NCBI GenBank assembly: GCA_030706685.1
Contig: JAUZOA010000038.1
Location: forward strand, 1-45,342
Reading direction: 5' to 3'
Source: Bacteroidota bacterium
GTDB taxonomy: Bacteria; Bacteroidota; Bacteroidia; Chitinophagales; Chitinophagaceae
Length of the DNA stretch: 45,342 nt
The position numbers and the translations under genes were made by a program. Below, in pieces: positions 25,979 through 34,919 of this stretch (position 1 is the stretch's first letter; each line of letters opens with the position of its first letter). The notes beneath the pieces are model-generated. The model was not told the origin of the DNA, made no database searches, and worked only from the letters and a program-made list of their open reading frames with translations.

Positions 25979-27925
25979 ATGATAAGCGGATTAAAATGGT
26001 ACTATAAGCGGCTCAGGACGATGAATGCAGATGAATTGCTTTTCAGGGCAGGTCAGATTCAGCAACGTTCCCTGGAAAAATTATTCCCGCAAAGACCGAT
26101 GTACAACTTTGTGGCGATAAAAAAACTTGATCTTGATTTCTCTTTTGATGAAAACAAGCTTGCAAAACGATTCCTGGTCTTTGGTAATTCGTTTACTATT
26201 GATGAGAATATCGATTTCCATAAAGATTTTCTTTCCGGTAAAAGATTTCCCCTGTCATTTTCGAAAACGATTGACATCCGTTCAGACAGGTTTGGCAGCG
26301 CCAAGGTGGTATGGGAGATTAACAGGCTTGAATTCCTTTTGCCTTTATTGATTGATTACAAAACAACAAAAGACAGGAAAAAGCTGGACCTGTTCGTGTC
26401 CGTTATGACGGCATGGGCCAGACAAAACCCTTACCTGAAAGGAATAAACTGGTACAGCAATATCGAAGTGAATATCCGGCTGATCAACTGGTACTGGTGC
26501 TGGATATTATTAGAAAACGATGAAGTATGGCAAAGTGGTAAGGAATATAAACGTTTCAGAGATGCTATCTGGCTCCCGCTGATCTATACGCATTGTGTCT
26601 ATAGCTCAAGGAATCCCTCTTATCACTCTTCCGCCAATAACCATTTAATAGCTGAGTATACAGGTTTGTTTATCGCTTCTACTTTATGGAAGTTTGATGA
26701 GACACCCGCATGGCTGAATAAAAGCCGCAAGGGCCTTGAGAAAGAAATACAAAAGCAACACAGTGAGAATGGCGTCAACAAGGAAGAAGCTTCCGGCTAT
26801 ATACAATTTATCACCGATTTCTTCCTGTTAGCCTACATAGCTGCCGAACATTCAGGGATAGCTTTCTCTGCCAGGTACACTTCCACCTTGAAAGCGATAT
26901 GCAATTATATCAATAATCTCCTGGACATGCGCGGCAATCACCCGAAATACGGTGATGAAGATGATGGCAGGGTAATACTTCCGGATGGGAACATGGCTAC
27001 CAATAATTTCTTTTCTATTCTGAATACAGCTTCGGTTCTGTTCAATAAACCGGAATGGAAAAGATGCGGCTCAACCTGGGATTTAAAATCGCACTTACTC
27101 ACTACCCGGTTTAATGGCAAATCTGTATGGCAGCAATTTAATTACCACAAAGCTCCCTCCCGCTCTGCATTTTACCAGAAGGAAGGACATTTTATCCTGC
27201 GCAAACAAGCAGGCAGTGACAATGAAATATATTGTCATTTTGATGCTGCTCCTTTGGGTTACCTGTCTATTGCCGCCCATGGCCACGCGGATGCTCTATC
27301 AGTCATAATGCATATTGATGGCTATCCCTTCCTCGTTGACCCCGGCACTTACGCATACCATACTCATAGCGACTGGAGAAAATATTTCGTAAGCACCCTG
27401 GCGCACAACACGGTAACGATTAATAATGAAGACCAGGCCCGGCTATCTGGTCCCACGCTCTGGCTCAATCATTATAATTCATCCATTTTTACAGCAAAGA
27501 CTTCCGATGAAGGCGATATGGTATCCGGCACACACAATGGTTACAGGAAAAATAATATAGGTCACACAAGAACTGTCGAATTCAATAAGGAAAAAGATTT
27601 TTTCAGGATCACCGACCAGGTACAGGCAGGGAAAGCAGGTTATTCAGTAAATATTCCTTTCCATCTTCATCCCGAAGTATATGTTCTCAAAATATCGGGC
27701 AATACATATATCCTGGGACGAAAAGAAACAGCATCTACTATCGAATTAACCTTTGATGAAAACATCCATACACAGGTGATCGAAGCTTTGGATGATAATA
27801 AACTGGGATGGTACTCAGCTTCTTTTATGAAGAAAGAAAAATCCACTGTCATTATGGGAGAACATATAGCAGGAAACATGTCATTAACATTAATCACGTA
27901 TATTAAAATCATCAACAGAGCATGA
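25979..27925 (+). CDS. Heparinase II/III family (alginate-lyase-like) protein
   Basis: The 648-residue protein has an alpha-helical toroid (about 30-370) followed by an antiparallel beta-sandwich (about 380-648), the heparinase II/III fold. Likely catalytic elements are the Asn/His of SSANNHLIAEYTG, the Tyr of ASGYIQFITDFF and the His of IAAHGHADALSVIMHIDG; the GYPFLVDPGTYAYH and TLAHNTVTIN blocks are typical too. Members cleave uronic-acid polymers by beta-elimination. No signal peptide is visible: the start MISGLKWYYKRLRTMNADELLFR is the usual cytoplasmic-looking start for family members in synthesis loci. It overlaps the next gene by four bases (ATGA), so lyase and uronate-forming dehydrogenase are co-expressed. 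Confidence 0.9.
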   Translation: MISGLKWYYKRLRTMNADELLFRAGQIQQRSLEKLFPQRPMYNFVAIKKLDLDFSFDENKLAKRFLVFGNSFTIDENIDFHKDFLSGKRFPLSFSKTIDIRSDRFGSAKVVWEINRLEFLLPLLIDYKTTKDRKKLDLFVSVMTAWARQNPYLKGINWYSNIEVNIRLINWYWCWILLENDEVWQSGKEYKRFRDAIWLPLIYTHCVYSSRNPSYHSSANNHLIAEYTGLFIASTLWKFDETPAWLNKSRKGLEKEIQKQHSENGVNKEEASGYIQFITDFFLLAYIAAEHSGIAFSARYTSTLKAICNYINNLLDMRGNHPKYGDEDDGRVILPDGNMATNNFFSILNTASVLFNKPEWKRCGSTWDLKSHLLTTRFNGKSVWQQFNYHKAPSRSAFYQKEGHFILRKQAGSDNEIYCHFDAAPLGYLSIAAHGHADALSVIMHIDGYPFLVDPGTYAYHTHSDWRKYFVSTLAHNTVTINNEDQARLSGPTLWLNHYNSSIFTAKTSDEGDMVSGTHNGYRKNNIGHTRTVEFNKEKDFFRITDQVQAGKAGYSVNIPFHLHPEVYVLKISGNTYILGRKETASTIELTFDENIHTQVIEALDDNKLGWYSASFMKKEKSTVIMGEHIAGNMSLTLITYIKIINRA

Positions 27926-29232
27926 ACATCAGCATCTTTGGACTGGGCTATGTAGGCTGTGTCAGCCTTGGCTGCCTGGCCCGTAACGGCCATAACGTAA
28001 TTGGCGTAGACGTTAGCGAAACAAAAGTAAAGCAGATCAACTCAGGTTTGCCTACCATCATTGAAAAGGATATTGATCATATTATCCGTGAAGAGCATAA
28101 CCGTTGCAGGATATCTGCTACCACGGATTTTGACAGGGCCATCAAGCAAACAGAAGTATCTATTATCGCGGTGGGAACCCCGTCCAGTACGACCGGTCAC
28201 CTGAATCTTGAATATATCTTCAAAGTAGCTGAAAACTTCGGCCATGTATTAAGAGAGAAAGGCAGGTTTCATGTCATCGCGATCCGGTCAACTGTTTTGC
28301 CCGGTACATCGGAAAAATTTGCCGAGATCGTAGAACGCGTTTCCGGTAAAAAGAAAAACGTTGACTTCGCGATGGTATCCAACCCTGAATTCCTGCGCGA
28401 AGGAACAGCGGTATATGATTATTACAATCCTCCCGTGACCCTGATAGGTTCAGAACATGCTGAAGCGGCAGACAAAGTAGCTTCTCTTTATAAAAAATTA
28501 CCAGCGCAGGTTATCATTACCGACGTAAAAGTGGCCGAGTTAATGAAGTATGTTAACAACACTTTCCACGCCCTGAAAGTATCCTTTGGCAACGAGGTAG
28601 GCAATATTTGTTCCGCTTTAGGAATAGACTCCCATAAGGTGATGGAAATTTTCTGCGCTGATAAAGTACTGAATATTTCGCCTTATTATTTCAAACCCGG
28701 TTTTGCTTATGGCGGTTCTTGTTTGCCAAAAGATCTGAAAGGTCTTCAAACGCTGGCGCATGATCATTATGTAAAGACGCCGCTGATCGAAAGCATTGAT
28801 AAGACAAATGAACTGCAGATAAGCCGCGCGGTAGAGATGATCCAGCAAACAAAAAAGAGAAAACTTGGCTTCCTGGGCCTGAGTTTTAAAGCGGGTACGG
28901 ATGATCTTCGGAATTCCCCGGCCGTAGCACTGATAGAAACCCTGCTGGGTAAGGGTTACGAGATAGCCATCTACGACAAGAACGTTCAATTGTCACAACT
29001 GACAGGTACCAACAAGGAATACATTGATACCCATATCCCGCATTTATCAAGGCTGATGAAAGCCCAGATCAGCGAACTGATGAATGAGTCCGAACTGATC
29101 ATTGTCAATAATAAAGAGAAAGAATACGTAGAGATATTATCTAATGTAGAGGAAGAGCACCCCATTATTGACATGGTAAGGCTTCCTGAAGATATTCGCA
29201 AAAAGAAGAATTATAAAGGAATAAACTGGTAA
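27922..29232 (+). CDS. Nucleotide-sugar dehydrogenase, AlgD-like (GDP-mannose 6-dehydrogenase type)
   Basis: The 436-residue enzyme oxidises the C6 of an activated sugar to a carboxylate in two NAD-dependent steps. The Rossmann motif is GLGYVG near the N-terminus, and Cys267 in FAYGGSCLPKDL is the catalytic thiol. The start NISIFGLGYVGCVSLGCLARNGHNVIGVDV and the SCLPKDL form (UDP-glucose enzymes usually have SCFPKD) bring it closer to GDP-mannose dehydrogenase AlgD, making GDP-mannuronate the likely product. A UDP-sugar substrate remains possible. It overlaps the heparinase-family gene by four bases. Its product would explain why uronate lyases and an amidotransferase are in the same locus. 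Confidence 0.9.
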   Translation: MNISIFGLGYVGCVSLGCLARNGHNVIGVDVSETKVKQINSGLPTIIEKDIDHIIREEHNRCRISATTDFDRAIKQTEVSIIAVGTPSSTTGHLNLEYIFKVAENFGHVLREKGRFHVIAIRSTVLPGTSEKFAEIVERVSGKKKNVDFAMVSNPEFLREGTAVYDYYNPPVTLIGSEHAEAADKVASLYKKLPAQVIITDVKVAELMKYVNNTFHALKVSFGNEVGNICSALGIDSHKVMEIFCADKVLNISPYYFKPGFAYGGSCLPKDLKGLQTLAHDHYVKTPLIESIDKTNELQISRAVEMIQQTKKRKLGFLGLSFKAGTDDLRNSPAVALIETLLGKGYEIAIYDKNVQLSQLTGTNKEYIDTHIPHLSRLMKAQISELMNESELIIVNNKEKEYVEILSNVEEEHPIIDMVRLPEDIRKKKNYKGINW

Positions 29233-29265
29233 CAGGAACCGGCCTGAAAAAATAAAAAGGTACAG

Positions 29266-30513
29266 ATGAAAACGTCGTTTGAAGGAAAACACATCCTGAT
29301 CATTGTGGAAAATCTTCCGCTCCCCTTCGACAGAAGGGTATGGCAGGAAGCGAACACCCTGAAAGAAAACGGGGCTGAAGTATCTGTCATTTGCCCCAAA
29401 ATGAAGGGATATACCAAGTCGTATGAATGCCTGAATGGCATTCATATATATCGTCATCCCCTGCCGCTTGAAGCAAAAGGGGCCTGGGGTTATCTCCGGG
29501 AATACTTCGCTGCCTTATTCTGGGAATTCCTTTTGAGCTGGAAGATCTATTTCAGGAAACGCTTTCATGTTATTCAGGGTTGTAATCCGCCGGACCTCAT
29601 ATTTATCGTTGCTCTCTTCTTCAAATTATTCGGCGTTAAATATGTCTTCGATCATCATGATATCAATCCTGAACTATATATAGCCAAATACAATAAAAAA
29701 GGAATGTTTTATAAGTTCCTGCTTTGGGCGGAACGATTGACTTTTAAGACAGCTAACTACAGTATCGCTACCAATGAAAGCTATCGTGAAATCGCGATCC
29801 GGCGCGGAAAGATGCCACCGGAAAAAGTAACTGTAGTACGTAGCGGACCGAAATTAGACCGGCTGAAATTAACCGCTGGAAATGAAAAATATAAAAAAGG
29901 AAGGAAATACCTCGTAGGCTATGTAGGAGTGATTGGGGAACAGGAAGGGCTTGATCTTTTACTCGAATCGGTCAAATATATAACCGGTAAAAGACAGGAT
30001 GTTCAGTTCGCAATCGTTGGAGGAGGCACCGACCTGGAAAATCTCAAAAAGATGTCTGCTGAAATGGGCTTGAATGATTATGTTGATTTCTACGGCCGTG
30101 TGGATGATGAAACATTGGTGGATGTATTGAATACTTCAGACGTCTGTGTGAATCCCGATAAACCCACTGTGATGAACAATCTTTCTACCATGAACAAGAT
30201 CATGGAATATATGGCGCTCAAAAAACCGATCGTTCAATACGACCTGAAAGAAGGAAGGGTATCCGCGCAGGGAGCTTCCCTGTATGCTGTCAATACAGAT
30301 ACTACCGACTTTGCCAAAAAGATCACCTGGTTGTTAGACAATGAAGAAACAAGAAAGCAGATGGGCGAATTCGGCTACCAACGCATCATCAACGAGCTTT
30401 CCTGGAATTATGAAAAGGACAGGCTGGTTGATTTTTACAGGAAAGTATTAAAAACAAAATACGTCACCGAACCCGAAAGAAAACTAAAAACCTCGCCCAA
30501 GTATTTATCCTGA
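29266..30513 (+). CDS. Glycosyltransferase family 4 (fourth of four, WbuB-like)
   Basis: The 415-residue protein resembles the WbuB-type GT4 group. The N-terminal half has ILIIVENLPLPFDRRVWQEANTLKENGAEVSVICP and FDHHDINPELYIAKY; the C-terminal half has VGYVGVIGEQEGLDLLLESV, FAIVGGGTDLENL and NPDKPTVMNNLSTMNKIMEYMALKKPIVQYD in the donor-binding region. Two hydrophobic patches (YFAALFWEFLLSW, LIFIVALFFKLFGV) may hold it at the inner membrane. It lies between the dehydrogenase and the initiating transferase genes. The sugar transferred is unknown, though a uronosyl donor made by the neighbour is an attractive guess. Confidence 0.92.
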   Translation: MKTSFEGKHILIIVENLPLPFDRRVWQEANTLKENGAEVSVICPKMKGYTKSYECLNGIHIYRHPLPLEAKGAWGYLREYFAALFWEFLLSWKIYFRKRFHVIQGCNPPDLIFIVALFFKLFGVKYVFDHHDINPELYIAKYNKKGMFYKFLLWAERLTFKTANYSIATNESYREIAIRRGKMPPEKVTVVRSGPKLDRLKLTAGNEKYKKGRKYLVGYVGVIGEQEGLDLLLESVKYITGKRQDVQFAIVGGGTDLENLKKMSAEMGLNDYVDFYGRVDDETLVDVLNTSDVCVNPDKPTVMNNLSTMNKIMEYMALKKPIVQYDLKEGRVSAQGASLYAVNTDTTDFAKKITWLLDNEETRKQMGEFGYQRIINELSWNYEKDRLVDFYRKVLKTKYVTEPERKLKTSPKYLS

Positions 30514-30602
30514 GTTTTTGTTTTCATTTTTTATCCAATACAAATGACCGGCCTTAATACCCGATTGATGGCTTTTAACAATAACAAACTAAACCAAGCA
30601 TT

Positions 30603-31994
30603 ATGAATCAACGACTCGCCATACTGCTGCGCATCAGCTTCGCTTTTTTAGACCTGATGGTGCTGAATGTGGTGTTTCTCATATCACAGTATATGTTTGA
30701 CAAACATATACAGGCCGACGAACGAATTCAATACACGTATTTCTGGTTCTTCTGCAATCTTGCCTGGCTGATCCTGAGCTGGGGTGCCGGCATTTACCGT
30801 GACAGCTACATTTATTCTTTTGAGAAATTCTCCAGGCACACCATGCATGCCTTTGCTTATTTCATTGGCATTGTGATGCTTTATCTTGCTTTTGATAAAC
30901 AGGCGGATTTATCGAGATTATTTGTCATCAGCGTATTGACTTCATTTGCCATCAGCCTTCTTATCAACAGGTTCCTGCATCTCGCTGTTCATCACCTTTT
31001 TCAGCATAAAGATCATATCACAAGAAAAGTGATGATTATCGGCTATAATGAAAGGGCGAAAAAACTGGCTACCTACCTGGAAAAAGAGCCGGTCAAGACA
31101 GAGATCATAGGATTTTGTGAAGAAGAAAGAAATGTAACAGAACTGACCCACTACCCAATCATCAGCGGGCTGGATAATGTGATCGAAACATCGAGGCAGC
31201 ATAAAGTAACCGAGATATTTTCAACAATATCGCCGGAACAACAGACCGGTATTTACTCGCTTATCAACCAGGCGGACCAGGCCTGTATCCGTTTCCGCAT
31301 CATTCCCGATCTCAACCAATTTATCCGCAAACCGGTGTATATCGATTATTTAAACGATATGCCTGTATTATCGTTGCGGAAAGAACCATTGGATGATGTC
31401 GCAAACAGGATCAAGAAACGCCTCTATGATCTTTTTGTGAGCTCATTGATCATCCTTTTAGTTCTTTCCTGGCTTATTCCGATTATATCCATCCTGATAT
31501 GGCTCGAATCGCGTGGTCCCATTTTCTTTATCCAGCAAAGAAGCGGCAAAAACGGGGAAACATTCAATTGCATCAAATTCCGGAGCATGAAAGTAAATAA
31601 GGACGCTCATGAAAAACAGGCAGTGAAGAATGACAGCCGCATTACCAGGATGGGAAAATTCATGAGAAAGACAAATATTGATGAACTGCCACAGTTTTTT
31701 AATGTATGGATGAGCGATATGAGCATCGTAGGTCCAAGACCGCACATGCTGAAACATACGGACGATTACTCCAAACTCATCAAACAATACATGATCCGTC
31801 ACTTCCTGAAGCCCGGCATTACCGGCTGGGCGCAGATAAATGGCTGCCGCGGGGAGACCAGAACAGTAAAAGATATGAATGACCGTGTGCAATACGACCT
31901 TTGGTATCTCGAAAACTGGAGCCTCTGGCTCGACACCCGCATCATTCTTATGACCGGCTTTAATATGGTCCGGGGCGAAAAGAATGCTTACTGA
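30603..31994 (+). CDS. Undecaprenyl-phosphate sugar phosphotransferase, WcaJ-like
   Basis: The 463-residue membrane protein starts repeat-unit synthesis by placing a hexose-1-phosphate on undecaprenyl phosphate. Four N-terminal membrane segments (about 10-140) are followed by a CoA-binding-like Rossmann domain (KVMIIGYNERAKKLATYLEKE), a further membrane helix (LFVSSLIILLVLSWLIPIISILIW) and the catalytic bacterial sugar transferase domain: GPIFFIQQRSGKNGETFNCIKFRSM, NIDELPQFFNVWMSDMSIVGPRPHM and LKPGITGWAQINGCRG. Full-length PglC/WcaJ-type architecture is present. It is the last gene of the cluster and is followed by a strong terminator. Confidence 0.93.
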   Translation: MNQRLAILLRISFAFLDLMVLNVVFLISQYMFDKHIQADERIQYTYFWFFCNLAWLILSWGAGIYRDSYIYSFEKFSRHTMHAFAYFIGIVMLYLAFDKQADLSRLFVISVLTSFAISLLINRFLHLAVHHLFQHKDHITRKVMIIGYNERAKKLATYLEKEPVKTEIIGFCEEERNVTELTHYPIISGLDNVIETSRQHKVTEIFSTISPEQQTGIYSLINQADQACIRFRIIPDLNQFIRKPVYIDYLNDMPVLSLRKEPLDDVANRIKKRLYDLFVSSLIILLVLSWLIPIISILIWLESRGPIFFIQQRSGKNGETFNCIKFRSMKVNKDAHEKQAVKNDSRITRMGKFMRKTNIDELPQFFNVWMSDMSIVGPRPHMLKHTDDYSKLIKQYMIRHFLKPGITGWAQINGCRGETRTVKDMNDRVQYDLWYLENWSLWLDTRIILMTGFNMVRGEKNAY

Positions 31995-32025
31995 TCTCTT
32001 TCCAGCAACTAAGAACATAAGCACG

Positions 32026-32072
32026 ACTGGTATTCCGCACTGATCTTTTTGTGTGGTTTACCAGTTTTTTTT
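32026..32072 (+). terminator. Strong intrinsic terminator closing the exopolysaccharide locus
   Basis: ACTGGTA (32026-32032) pairs with TACCAGT (32059-32065); inside, CCGCAC (32035-32040) pairs with GTGTGG (32051-32056) with one wobble. Eight T residues (32065-32072) follow at once. It lies 32 bases after the stop of the last cluster gene and marks its 3' boundary. Confidence 0.85.
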
Positions 32073-32200
32073 ACTATTGTATCCAAGTATTTTTTCCCAA
32101 TATGGCCGGCAAGGGGAAATAACGGCCAAAATACCGCACTATACCTGATGATATATTACCATTTGATTTATAACTTAGTGCTGTTTTTAGGGAGTACCTG

Positions 32201-33325
32201 ATGCAGAGACTTGTTTTATCATCCATATTATCCTTTATCCTGTTGCCGGTTATTGCCCAGACCAGTGTTCATACCATTATCACCAGGCCCTTTCTGCCAA
32301 AAGAAACGACTATCTCTTACAAACTTGGAGAGAGAGTCCTTCAACTCAAGACTTTTCAATACGGCAACACAAAAGACCTTGTCTATATCAACCTGCATGA
32401 CGATGAAATGACTTCCGTAAACGGCGCAAAAAAATTACTTGAAAAATATGGCGGGTTTTTGATAAAGATTGAAAATTACCGTGTCCGTAATATCAAGTTC
32501 AAGCTGGAAGACAAGAATTATGCTTTTGACCCAAACAGGATGTTTTCACGGCAGGGTATCATTCAATCCTTAATCCTGCATGGAAGGATCAGTGATAAAG
32601 CTGTAGAAGAAGTAGAGAAATTTGCCAACCGTGTCTTGCAACTAATCCCCGGGGGGCCTTCCTGCATAGTAGCCCTGCACAATAATAGTAATGGAAGCTA
32701 TTCGATCAACAGTTATTTACCCGGGAATTTGCGGGAAAAAGATGCAAAACAACTTTATAAGAATACCGAACAGGACCCTGACGATATCTTTCTCACAACA
32801 GATAGTGTACTGTATAAACAACTGGCCGAAGAAAAAAAGTTTAACACTATCCTGCAGGATAATGCCAATGCCAAAAAAGACGGTTCGCTGAGTATCTATT
32901 GCGGGGAAAAGAATATACGCTATATCAACTGTGAAACGGAGCATGGCAAGCAGGAACAGTATGACGAAATGATCGCCTCCGCTTTTGACCATATTATCCA
33001 GCAAAAGAATTCCAATACGATTTCCTATAATTACCGGCTGGTACAGGCCGGCGGCCACTATTCTCCAAAAACAAATACGGACATATTGTTTGGAGAAAAA
33101 AAGATTGGTATGATAGCATCGGTAACGAAAGATTCCTCTTCCTTCATTACAGGAAAATTAGAAATGAACAAAGATTTCCCTCTCTATTCCAATACTGATT
33201 TTTTTCTTTTTATTTCTTCCGGCAATACCCCACACTTAGAAGCCCGCATCGATCCTACCAGGAACGGGAAACGTCTCGACCCCGCCACATCAACTATCAG
33301 CATAAGTGTAAAAGGAGTAAAATAA
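32201..33325 (+). CDS. Secreted M14/AstE-like metallopeptidase-related protein
   Basis: The 374-residue protein has a signal peptide (about 1-20, ending VIAQ). Zinc-carboxypeptidase-like elements appear in order: His66-Asp-Asp-Glu69 (NLHDDEMTSVNG), the FDPNRMFSR block with Arg113, His160 in IVALHNNSNGSYS, and an acidic residue in NCETEHGKQEQYDEM. This matches the HxxE...H plus Glu scheme of M14 and succinylglutamate-desuccinylase-like enzymes, although I do not recognise the exact family. It should act in the periplasm or outside; peptide or amide substrates are inferred. It stands alone between the locus terminator and the OmpA-family gene, and a second M14 protein is encoded 1.6 kb further on. 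Confidence 0.75.
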   Translation: MQRLVLSSILSFILLPVIAQTSVHTIITRPFLPKETTISYKLGERVLQLKTFQYGNTKDLVYINLHDDEMTSVNGAKKLLEKYGGFLIKIENYRVRNIKFKLEDKNYAFDPNRMFSRQGIIQSLILHGRISDKAVEEVEKFANRVLQLIPGGPSCIVALHNNSNGSYSINSYLPGNLREKDAKQLYKNTEQDPDDIFLTTDSVLYKQLAEEKKFNTILQDNANAKKDGSLSIYCGEKNIRYINCETEHGKQEQYDEMIASAFDHIIQQKNSNTISYNYRLVQAGGHYSPKTNTDILFGEKKIGMIASVTKDSSSFITGKLEMNKDFPLYSNTDFFLFISSGNTPHLEARIDPTRNGKRLDPATSTISISVKGVK

Positions 33326-33586
33326 TTCCCCGCTCTTCCCCGATCCTCCCATCTCTCCCACTTCGCCTTTCAGCAGTGTATCCATTTTATAAAAAAAATC
33401 TTCCCAAAGGAATTTCAATTGACCGGAAGTTCTTTGTAATTCTCCCGGTTTTGCGGGAAAGAATATTCAATTGACACAGCACTCTCCTTTCCCGGTTTTC
33501 AATTCATTCATTTCTTCTTTCAACTCATGCATTGTTGCTTTCCCGGCAGTTAATCCTCCATTTACCTTGCGTCAAAATCAAAAAAC

Positions 33587-34870
33587 ATGACAAAAAGGTT
33601 AATCATTATCGCGATATTACTGGCAACCGGTTTTCTGTCACAGGCACAATTGAAGAACATTTTTAACAAGGTAAAAAATAAAACAGAGCAAAGAGCCGAC
33701 AGAAAAGTTGACGCAGAGATTGACAAAGCACTGGATAAAGCGGAAGGCAAATCAACCCGGTCCGAAAGCCAGCCTCCCGTAGCCGCGAAAGAAACAACCA
33801 CCGAACCCCTGGCGGACAATTCAATTAAAAGCTACTCTCGTTTTGACTTTATTCCCGGCGATTCCATTCTCTATGCAGAAGATTTCCAGCAGGATGCTAT
33901 CGGTGAATTGCCCGTGAACTGGAACACGAGCGGCTCCGGCGAAGTAACCACCCTGGATAAATATTCCGGTAACTGGCTCCGTTTACATAAATCTTTTATT
34001 TATCTCAGCCGTAACCAGAAAGAATTCGGAGAAAATTATACGGTGGAGTTCGACCTCATCCTTCAATTAAAAAACAATGGCTGGATGTACCCTGAGTTTC
34101 ATTTCGGTTTGTTTGCCAGCAAAGACGAACCGAATGCAGGAAATAATTTCCTGAAGGATTATAAAAAATATGCCTCGGCTATTGTATCCTTTTTCCCCGG
34201 CGAATTTAAATCCACTAAAATAAGGATGAACTCCTTTCTTGTAAACCAGGCTTATTTCAACGGGGATAACAAAGCATTGGAAGCATTGGAAAAATCCTAC
34301 GGGATACCGGTGCATGTGGCCGTGCAGGTACAGAAAGAAAGGTTCAGGATGTGGGTTAATGAAGAAAAAGTATTTGACATGCCCAAAGCGATTCCGGCAG
34401 GGAGTATCATGAACCAGCTATTCTTCCAGGTAGGTTATACCAACTATGCGGAAAACCAGTACGGCGTTTTTATCAACAATATTAAAGTAGCCACCGGCAA
34501 GCCTGATACCAGGCATAAATTAATTGAGGAAGGGAAATTTTCCACTACCGGCATCCTCTTCGATTTCCAAAGCGCCGTGATCAAACCTGAATCCTATGCA
34601 GTAATAAAAGAAATAGCAGGCGTTTTCAAAGATAACCCCGGTGTCAAAATAAAAGTTGTCGGGCATACCAGCAGCGATGGCGACGACAATGCCAATATGG
34701 AGCTTTCAAAGAAAAGAGCATCCGCTGTGAAAGATCTGCTGGTCAATGAATTTGGCATTGACGCTTCAAGGATAGAAACTGAAGGCAAGGGTGAAACCCA
34801 ACCTATCGCGGATAATAAAACCAAAGAAGGAAAAATGGCCAACCGGAGAGTGGAATTTATTAAACTATAA
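33587..34870 (+). CDS. OmpA-family protein with N-terminal jelly-roll-like region
   Basis: The 427-residue exported protein (signal peptide about 1-21, LLATGFLSQAQ) begins with a charged helical segment (NKVKNKTEQRADRKVDAEIDKALDKAEG). A middle beta-rich domain (about 85-305; FIPGDSILYAEDFQQDAIGELPVNWNTSGSGEV) resembles concanavalin-like laminin-G folds. The C-terminal OmpA domain (about 315-427) has ILFDFQSAVIKPES, VVGHTSSDGDDNANMELSKKRA and MANRRVEF and should bind peptidoglycan. It is therefore a periplasmic or outer-membrane-associated wall-binding protein. It lies between two metallopeptidase genes, which hints at a wall-related setting. The upstream 261 bases hold a repeated CAATTGAC and a small hairpin but no clear promoter. 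Confidence 0.88.
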   Translation: MTKRLIIIAILLATGFLSQAQLKNIFNKVKNKTEQRADRKVDAEIDKALDKAEGKSTRSESQPPVAAKETTTEPLADNSIKSYSRFDFIPGDSILYAEDFQQDAIGELPVNWNTSGSGEVTTLDKYSGNWLRLHKSFIYLSRNQKEFGENYTVEFDLILQLKNNGWMYPEFHFGLFASKDEPNAGNNFLKDYKKYASAIVSFFPGEFKSTKIRMNSFLVNQAYFNGDNKALEALEKSYGIPVHVAVQVQKERFRMWVNEEKVFDMPKAIPAGSIMNQLFFQVGYTNYAENQYGVFINNIKVATGKPDTRHKLIEEGKFSTTGILFDFQSAVIKPESYAVIKEIAGVFKDNPGVKIKVVGHTSSDGDDNANMELSKKRASAVKDLLVNEFGIDASRIETEGKGETQPIADNKTKEGKMANRRVEFIKL

Positions 34871-34919
34871 TGATCAGCCCGCCGGCTTTATCAATCAACC
34901 ACAGAAGAATAACGTGTAT

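Noticed and set aside
27922-29232. Naming the dehydrogenase as UDP-glucose 6-dehydrogenase
   Set aside because: The SCLPKDL form and the N-terminal pattern are nearer to AlgD, but without a phylogeny I keep only AlgD-like and no symbol.
34791-34919. Longer N-terminus for the M14 carboxypeptidase
   Set aside because: It overlaps the OmpA coding sequence and would hide the clear signal peptide that begins at 34920.
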